From NCBI GenBank assembly GCA_963758025.1, contig CAVWUA010000021.1, positions 1 through 64,000 of the forward strand: a stretch of DNA of 64,000 nucleotides. The letters run 5' to 3'. This DNA comes from CAVWUA01 sp963758025 (GTDB lineage: Bacteria > Planctomycetota > Planctomycetia > Isosphaerales > Isosphaeraceae). The first letter of the stretch is position 1; each line of letters opens with the position of its first letter. Below, piece after piece: positions 57,803 to 64,000 of the stretch. The position numbers were made by a program, and so were the translations under genes. The notes under the pieces are model-generated. The model saw only the letters and a program-made list of their open reading frames with translations, was not told the origin of the DNA and did no database searches.

Positions 57803-58164
57803 GGCAGAAATCGTCCGACGGCGTTTTCCTGGCGATCTGGGATGCCCAAGGGATAAGAGAAATAGAGGTTGCGCGCGTTCCAGAGCAAGTATCTCGGGTT
57901 CGCTTCTGGAGCCGGAAACGGGGGATGACCGAAAGAGAACCTGCCGGAAACATCGAGCCGGTGAGCTGTTAGAGGAGGGGCCGCCGGTGCAGACTACCCT
58001 CTTTCCCGGCGCGGGGGATTGGTTATACTGAACTATGGTCGGCGATTCCCACCGCCTCCCGAACGGCCGCCCCCGCCTGTGGCCTGGTCCGTAACCTTCG
58101 ACACGATCGGTTGATTCGCCAACGGGAACCAATTCCCTCCGGGGCGGAGCGTCTGGGTCGTGTG
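57803..58164. other. Intergenic interval before apbE
   Basis: No gene supported. A TTATACTGAACTATG stretch near 58022 could contain a promoter -10 (TATACT) for apbE, about 140 bp upstream of its start. Confidence 0.35.
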
Positions 58165-59320
58165 ATGTCGAGGCAGCATGTGAAACCACCTCGCCCCCGG
58201 GTCAACCGTCGCGACTTGCTCCGAGGCTTCCGGTCTCGCCCCGAGCAAGCCTCCACCGCGCTCGATCCGACCCAGCGGGCCGAGCGCATCGACGTGACCG
58301 ACCTGATCCGCGCCCGACGCGCGGCGATGGGCTCGTACTTCGAGGTCCGCATCCCCGCCCAGACTCCCGGCGCCGTGGACCTGGTGACGCGCGGCGCTCG
58401 ACCTGATCGAGGAACTCGAAGCCCAGATGACGGTCTATCGGGACGACTCCGAGGTCAGCCGGCTGAACGCGACGGCTCACGAGGGGCCGGTCGCGGTGGA
58501 ACCCGGGCTGTTCCGGCTCTTGCGGCGCGCCGTCGATCTCAGCCGGGCCACCGGCGGGGCCTACGACGTGACGGCCGGGGCCCTCTCGGTCGCCTGGGGC
58601 TTTTTCAAGGGGCCGAAGCGCGTTCCCGATCCTGAGACCCTGGCCGAGGCCCGCGCCCGGGTCGGCTCGCACCATCTGACCTTCGACCCCGAAAACCGGA
58701 CGATCGCCGCCGACCGGCCCGGAGTCCTGATTAACCTGGGCAGTATCGGCAAAGGGTATGCGATCGACCGGGCGGCCTCGCTGATCGGGGACCACTGGTG
58801 GCCGACCCCGGCCTTGATCCACGGCGGGCAATCGAGCCTCTTCGCGCTCGGCTCGCCCCCGGGGCAGTTCGGCGGTCGCTGGGAGATCGCCCTGCGGAAC
58901 CCGTTCGACCCCACCCGTCCGCTCGGCGTGATCCGCCTGCGGAACCGGGGGCTGGGGACGTCGGGGGCGGCGTTCCAGCGGTTCGAGGCGAACGGACGGA
59001 CCTACGGGCACATCCTGGACCCGAGGACCGGCGAACCGGCCACCGATGGGCCGGCGTCGGTCACGGTGCTGGCACCGAAGGCGGCCGACGCCGATGCGCT
59101 TTCCACCGCGTTTTACCTCATGGGACCGGAGGCCGCCGCGTCGTTCGTCGCGACCCATCCGGCGATCGGCGCGGTCTTCGTGGCCGATGGCCCCGCCGAT
59201 CGGCCGCCGCGCGTTCTCCGGCTCAACCTGACGGACGAGGATGTCGAGATCGACCCGCACGTCGGGCGCATTGCCTCGATCTCCGAGCTGCATCGGGAGG
59301 GTGGGCACGGCACCGTCTGA
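58165..59320 (+). CDS. apbE: FAD:protein FMN transferase (frameshifted)
   Basis: Flavin transferase that attaches FMN to a Thr of target proteins in the periplasm. A twin-arginine-like start (NRRDLLRGF) leads to RAAMGSYFEVRIPAQTPG; the frame slips near 58395, then LDLIEELEAQMTVYRDDSEVSRLNA. Core motifs: GGAYDVTAGAL, INLGSIGKGYAIDRAA, ALIHGGQSSLFALG, GLGTSGAAFQRFEANGRTYGHILDPRTGEP, DADALSTAFYLMG. Precedes a DoxX-like gene. Confidence 0.88.
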
Positions 59321-59392
59321 CATTAATCGATCTTTTTTGTATTGGATTTCGTAAAGTAGGGTTTCGCGGCAATCCGCTCCGCTCGCGGCCCT

Positions 59393-60490
59393 TTGGTCTC
59401 TGGAGTCCTCTGGACTCGCAAGCAAGAAGGAGGGTTCCCCTGGCCGCCTCGCGACGTTATTACCCCGGATTCTTTGGTGCGCCTGTTCATCGTGCTGCTG
59501 CGCATGGCGATCGGCTGGCACTTCTTGTATGAAGGCCTGGAAAAGGTCTATCCCCCCGACGAGGGCAAGCCGTTCACGTCCGCCGGCTACCTGCGGAACG
59601 CGACCGGTCCGCTCGGGCCGAGATTCCGCGCCATCGTGCCGGATGTCTATAGCCTGAAAACCTTCCGGCGCGACAAGCAGGGGCTTCCCTCCGGCATCAA
59701 GCGAGAGTGGAAGCAAGACCTGGAGACGTTCGCCCGACACTACGACCTGACCGAGCAGCAAAAGGACGAGGCCCAGGAGGCTCTCGAAACCGCCGAGGAC
59801 CAGGCCGACGCCTGGTTCCGGGACGTCGAGAACGCCCAGAAGGTCAAGAAGTACGAGGACGACCTGGCGCGGGTCCTGAAGATCGAGAACGACCCCGAGG
59901 CCCTCGACTATCAGCGCGAGCTCGCCTACAAGCAACGCCAGGAACTGGAGACGACCCGCAAGGAACTGGTCGCTCCCATGGACGCCTGGACCGAGGCGCT
60001 GCACGACTCCTGGGAGGAGCTGCTGACGGCCGAGCAGAAGGAGAGGACGCCGGTCTCTGAGCCGTGGACCGATCTGGACTGGGTCAACGTGACGACCAAG
60101 TACGGCCTGGTGATCGCCGGGGCCTGCCTGATGCTCGGCTTCCTGACGCCGGTCGCGGCCCTCTGGGGAGCGGCCTTCCTGACCTTGATTTACCTCACCA
60201 TGCCCCCCTGGCCCGGCCTGCCCTCGAACCCGATGGCCGAGGGGCACTACATGATCGTCAACAAGAACCTGATCGAGCTGCTGGCCTGCCTGGTTCTGGC
60301 CAGCACGCCCAACGGCCTCTGGATCGGCCTGGATGCGCTGGTCTTCGGCTGGATCGGCCGGGGCCGCCGCGTCGAGGACGATCCAGGATATCGGCCGACG
60401 AAGAGCGAGCACGCGAGCTTGGTTCTGCCCGCCGCGGTTCCTAAACACGGAGAGACCTCTGATGACGACCCTGACCCCCGAGGAACGTGA
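59393..60490 (+). CDS. DoxX-family membrane protein with a large helical insert
   Basis: DoxX-type four-helix membrane protein: LVRLFIVLLRMAIGWHFLYEGLEKV, then a roughly 180-residue soluble coiled insert (TEQQKDEAQEALETAEDQADAWF), then YGLVIAGACLMLGFLTPVAALWGAAFL and LIELLACLVLASTPNGLWIGLDALV. The insert is much larger than in minimal DoxX. The start is uncertain (TTG 59393 assumed). The stop overlaps the oxidoreductase start region. Confidence 0.78.
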   Translation: MVSGVLWTRKQEGGFPWPPRDVITPDSLVRLFIVLLRMAIGWHFLYEGLEKVYPPDEGKPFTSAGYLRNATGPLGPRFRAIVPDVYSLKTFRRDKQGLPSGIKREWKQDLETFARHYDLTEQQKDEAQEALETAEDQADAWFRDVENAQKVKKYEDDLARVLKIENDPEALDYQRELAYKQRQELETTRKELVAPMDAWTEALHDSWEELLTAEQKERTPVSEPWTDLDWVNVTTKYGLVIAGACLMLGFLTPVAALWGAAFLTLIYLTMPPWPGLPSNPMAEGHYMIVNKNLIELLACLVLASTPNGLWIGLDALVFGWIGRGRRVEDDPGYRPTKSEHASLVLPAAVPKHGETSDDDPDPRGT

Positions 60491-62052
60491 CCTGGGCCGC
60501 GCGAACGCCAACACGGCCATCGGCGTCACCCGGCGCGACTTCCTCAAGACGCCGCCGCCGGCGCCCGCCCTGGGTGCCTTCTACTTCGGCTACAAGGGGT
60601 GGAAAAGCCCGTCCGCGCCGCGATCATCGGCACCGGCAACGAAGGTTGCGGCGCCATGATCCACGACCACAACCGCGACTACGTCGACTACATCGGCTAC
60701 TGCGACATCCGGCCGTCGCAACCAGAAGCGGGCCGTCAAGGAGTTCACGCAACCACGAGGACTACACCGACGAACGACGTCGATCGGTTGCGGAAGTACC
60801 AGGACGTCGATGAGATGCTCGCCGACACCGACGTCGAGATGGTCGTCATCGCCCTGCCGCTGTGGCTGCACGCCCCGGTGGCCATCAAGGCGATGAAGGC
60901 CGGCAAGCACGTCTTCACCGAGAAGCTGATGGCCCACTCCATCGGCCGAGTGCAAGGCGATGTGCCGTGTCGCCCGCGACGACGAACAAGCTCCTGGCCG
61001 TCGGCCACCAGCGGCACTACTCGGCCCTGTACGACAACGCCAACTACCTCGTCCAGAACGGCCACCTGGGCAAGATCCGGCACATCCGGGCCCTCTGGCA
61101 CCGCAACAACGCCTGCCCACGTTACGCCAAGGACGACAACGGCAACATCCAGTACGACAAGGCGGGCGACCCGATCCTGGTCAAGCGACGAGGCCGGGAA
61201 CATCGTCTACTTCGATAGCTGGAAGCCCGACATCCCGACGAAGACCTCAAGGTCGACTTCGCGAAGTACGGCTACAAGAGCCTGGACGAGCTGGTCCGCT
61301 GGCGGCTCTACGACCGGACCGGCGCGGGCCTGATGGCCGAGCTGGGCAGCCACCAGCTCGACGCCTGCTCGATCTTCCTGGGCAAGGACCACCCCCTGTC
61401 CGTCACCGGCATCGGCGGCACGTTCTTCTTCAACGACGGCCGCGAGGTCGACGACCACGTCTTCACCATGTTCGAGTTCCCCGCGGCGGACGACCCGAAG
61501 GACCGGGTGGTCGTGACCTACTCCTCGATCAACACGAACGCCTTCGAGAACTACGGCGAAGAGGTGATGGGCACCCGCGGCACGATGATCGTCGAGGCCG
61601 AGAAGGACCTCCTGCTCTACAAGGAAATCGACCGCAACACCTACAAGGGTGGCGGCGGCCCCCGCTCGACCCAGATCAGCATGGAGAAGAAGGGGGACAA
61701 GGCGGTCATGGAGACCAGCCCGAGCCTGGCCGGCCCCTCCGCCGCGCAGGCGATCGGCACGCTGGCCACCGACGACCCCTCGCGCGGCTACCGCGAGGAG
61801 CTGGAGCACTTCGCCTACTGCGTCCGCAACGGGAACAAGTCGGACTTCTACGCGCCGATCGGCACGAAGGACGAACGCCTGCTCCTGCCGCGCTGCCGGG
61901 GCGAGGTCGCCCTGGCCGACGCCGTGATCGCCCTGACCAGCAACCTCGCGATGCGGCAGAAGCGGCTGATCGAGTACCAGGAAGCCTGGTTCGACTACTC
62001 CAAGGACGACGTGCCCGACAACTCGACGGACGACCTCGCCATGAAGGGCTGA
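60462..62052 (+). CDS. Tat-exported Gfo/Idh/MocA oxidoreductase (multiple frame slips)
   Basis: ATG 60462. Tat motif TRRDFLK near residue 24. Fragments in successive frames: VRAAIIGTGNEGCGAMIHDHNRDYV, DVEMVVIALPLWLHAPVAIKAMKAGKHVFTEKLMAHS, LAVGHQRHYSALYDNANYLVQ, then from about 61225 a long open part WRLYDRTGAGLMAELGSHQLDACSIFLGK...IEYQEAWFDYSKDD. At least four slips between 60580 and 61230. Planctomycetes carry many such periplasmic oxidoreductases; substrate unknown. Confidence 0.8.
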
Positions 62053-62090
62053 TGCTCGCGGGTCGGGATTTGATGTGATATTTCGGAACG

Positions 62091-62143
62091 CCCCCTGATC
62101 CTCGCCTCTCCCGTAACGGAGAGAGGGTGGGGATCGGGGGCGT
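62091..62143 (+). terminator. Strong hairpin after the oxidoreductase gene
   Basis: CCCCCTGATCCTCGCCTCTC pairs with GAGAGAGGGTGGGGATCGGGGG across a short CCGTAACG loop. The following sequence is only modestly T-rich (GTTGTCTTTG), so a factor-assisted terminator or processing hairpin is possible. Confidence 0.55.
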
Positions 62144-62327
62144 TGTCTTTGTTCGGGGGCGGTCTCCGTCAGTCGGCCTTGCCTTTTTTCGGGAATGACC
62201 GAGAATACCGATACCGCCCAGGGAAGGGGTCCTGCCGACAGACGTTCCGTCGTCGCGACTCCCGTCACTACGTCCACCGGCTTCGCCAGGACTCGGTTCC
62301 CGCGAAGGCCCGAGGAGGACCGTCTGT

Positions 62328-63167
62328 ATGGCCAATGCCCACGACACCACGACGCCGATCACTCCCGTGCATCGACTGGGAGAGAACGTCTATGAGGCGG
62401 TCGCGGACATCGGCGGTGTGGCCGAGTTCTCCGTCCTGACCATCGCCTGGATGTTTCGCCGGATGCCCCGGTGGTCGATTCTGGTCCCGAACTTTTACGC
62501 GATCGGCGTCTCCAGCGTCCCGGTCGTGGCGATCACCGGCACGTTCATCGGCATGGTTCTCGCGGTCCAGGCACACAGCCAGTTCGCCATGATGGGGCTG
62601 GAAACGCGTCTGGGATCGGTCATCAATATTTCCCTGGTCAAGGAACTCGGACCGGTGCTGGCGGCCACGATGCTCGCCGGGCGGGTCGGGTCCTCGATGG
62701 CGGCCGAGATCGGCACGATGCGCGTGACCGAGCAGATTGACGCCCTCTCGGCGCTCGGCACGAACCCGATCTATTACCTGGTCGTCCCCCGGTTCCTGGC
62801 CTGCGTGCTCCTGATCCCTCTGCTGACCCTGATGGCCGACTTCATGGGGGTCATCGGGGGCGCGGTGGTGAGCACGCAGATGCTCAAGGTCCCGTCGTTT
62901 CACTACTGGTATCACTCCCGGGAGTACGTCGGCGGGCTGGACCTGCTGGCCGGTGTCTTCAAGAGCTACTTCTTCGGCGCGGCGATCGCCCTGATCAGTT
63001 GCCACCGGGGCTTCCATTCCCGGGCGGGGGCTGAGGGGGTCGGTCGGGCCGCGACCGAGGCCTTCGTTTACTCCTTCATCGCCATCTTGTTCCTGGACTT
63101 CTGCATCGGCATGGCCTGGAACAAGACGTACCGCATCCTCTGGCCCGATTCCGCGACCCTGGTATGA
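62328..63167 (+). CDS. mlaE: MlaE-family ABC transporter permease
   Basis: 279 residues with five or six membrane helices. AITGTFIGMVLAVQAHSQFAMMG, LVKELGPVLAATMLAGRVGSSMAAEIGTMRVTEQIDAL and LGTNPIYYLVVPRFLACVLLIPLLTL are the MlaE signature. Component of a lipid-trafficking (Mla/Mce) system between the membranes. AGGAGG precedes ATG 62328; the stop overlaps the ATPase start. Confidence 0.93.
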   Translation: MANAHDTTTPITPVHRLGENVYEAVADIGGVAEFSVLTIAWMFRRMPRWSILVPNFYAIGVSSVPVVAITGTFIGMVLAVQAHSQFAMMGLETRLGSVINISLVKELGPVLAATMLAGRVGSSMAAEIGTMRVTEQIDALSALGTNPIYYLVVPRFLACVLLIPLLTLMADFMGVIGGAVVSTQMLKVPSFHYWYHSREYVGGLDLLAGVFKSYFFGAAIALISCHRGFHSRAGAEGVGRAATEAFVYSFIAILFLDFCIGMAWNKTYRILWPDSATLV

Positions 63168-64000
63168 GCGCCGGCAACCTACTCGACCGGCCCGAGCAGG
63201 CTGGCCCGATCATCGCACTCTCCGGCCTCTCCATGCGGTTCCGGCATCACGAGGTCCTGCGCGATATTAACCTGGCGATCCCCCGCGGCCAGACCCTCTG
63301 CATCATCGGCGAGAGCGGTTGCGGAAAGACCGTGATGCTCAAGCTGATGATCGGTCTGCTCCGACCGACCACCGGCGACGTCCGGTTCGACGGCCGCGAT
63401 CTGGCTACCCTGAACGAGTCGGAGCTGACCCGGATTCGTCTGCGGTTCGGCTTCCTTTTCCAGATGGCCGCCCTGTTCGATAGCCTGACCATCTACGATA
63501 ACGTCGCGTTCGGGCCCCGAGAGCACAGCCTCTTCGACCCCCAGACCCTCGACCAGATCATCACCGAGCGTCTCCAGGAGGTCGGGCTTCCGCCGGGACT
63601 CGAACACAAGAAACCGGCCGAGCTTTCCGGCGGTCAGCGCAAGCGGGTCGGCCTGGCCCGAGCCCTCGCGCTCAACCCCGAGGTGATGCTCTACGACGAG
63701 CCGACGACCGGGCTGGACCCGATCATGAGCGACGTCATCAATGAGCTGATCCTTCAGACCCAGCGCACCAAGAAGACCACGGGCGTGGTGGTCACGCACG
63801 ACATGAAGACCGTCGAAAAAGTCGCCGATCGCGTCGTCATGCTCTATCCGCTGGCTCGTCTCGCCCCAGGGGAATCCCAGGTCATCTTCGACGGCCCTTA
63901 CGAGGCGCTCCTCGAATGCCCAGACCCCCGCGTCGGTCAGTTTGTCCGAGGCGAGGCCGGTGAACGGCTCCGAGAGATGTCTCAGCAGCGGGTGGAATCC
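63164..64000 (+). CDS. mlaF: MlaF-family ABC transporter ATPase (3' partial)
   Basis: ATG 63164 overlaps the permease stop (ATGA). Walker A GESGCGKTVML, Q-loop FGFLFQMAALFDSLT, signature LSGGQRKRVGLARALAL, Walker B VMLYDEPTTGLDP, H-loop VVTHDMKTV. Energises lipid transport with MlaE; an MlaD/Mce gene is expected just beyond the right edge. The frame is open at the window end. Confidence 0.93.
   Translation, partial: MSAGNLLDRPEQAGPIIALSGLSMRFRHHEVLRDINLAIPRGQTLCIIGESGCGKTVMLKLMIGLLRPTTGDVRFDGRDLATLNESELTRIRLRFGFLFQMAALFDSLTIYDNVAFGPREHSLFDPQTLDQIITERLQEVGLPPGLEHKKPAELSGGQRKRVGLARALALNPEVMLYDEPTTGLDPIMSDVINELILQTQRTKKTTGVVVTHDMKTVEKVADRVVMLYPLARLAPGESQVIFDGPYEALLECPDPRVGQFVRGEAGERLREMSQQRVES

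Overview
The window is GC-rich, densely coding DNA that looks planctomycete, most likely Isosphaeraceae-like. The gene content points that way: Tat-signal Gfo/Idh/MocA dehydrogenases, a DUF1343/NamZ hydrolase, a TreT-type glycosyltransferase, two GH130 enzymes and dispersed GCCCCGGAGGGGC dyads. This is inference from families and composition; there is no rRNA here. Many genes that should be intact carry single-base frame slips, several in homopolymers, so much of the apparent gene breakage is probably consensus error. I report such genes as one locus and mark the slip.

Layout. 1-4681: end of a CusA-like RND pump, a TreT-like glycosyltransferase and galT. 4775-9719: an IS630 relic holding an IS5 (which itself holds an ISAs1) and an IS1380 element. 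10730-15814: oxidoreductase, GH130, a DAC-like nucleotide sensor and a PlsC-type acyltransferase. 15815-22592: a second copy of that IS1380, then a different IS1380 element split by a group II intron that itself carries an IS5. 22765-31935: a PAS histidine kinase, small proteins and a glycan cluster (GH130, GT4 fused to a glycosidase-like domain, bestrophin), plus a 215-bp MITE.

32281-35940: a transposition module with a tyrosine recombinase, an AAA+ ATPase and a TniA/TnsB-like DDE transposase. A perfect loxP-like core site (16-bp arms, 6-bp spacer) sits in front of the recombinase, and transposase-site-like repeats lie at the right end. 35935-48949: an integrated element beside tRNA-Val(CAC). 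It has a membrane/coiled-coil protein, a HerA/VirD4-like translocase, a replication-relaxation protein behind a promoter-terminator leader, a set of small ORFs, a DNA methyltransferase, a Prim-Pol primase, an excisionase-like HTH protein and an integrase. The plan recalls the actinobacterial AICE layout. Ten start codons in its small-gene array are preceded by pyrimidine-rich leaders with a recurrent CTTTAYCC...CCC core about 24 nt upstream, in place of Shine-Dalgarno sequences. I consider this array and the recombinase core site the most novel parts of the window.

49130-64000: two TatA proteins, a methyltransferase, a BNR-repeat secreted protein, a beta-lactamase/NamZ fusion co-transcribed with a sodium:solute symporter, a membrane protein, dyad and minisatellite repeats, ApbE, DoxX, a Tat-exported oxidoreductase, and MlaE/MlaF running off the right edge.
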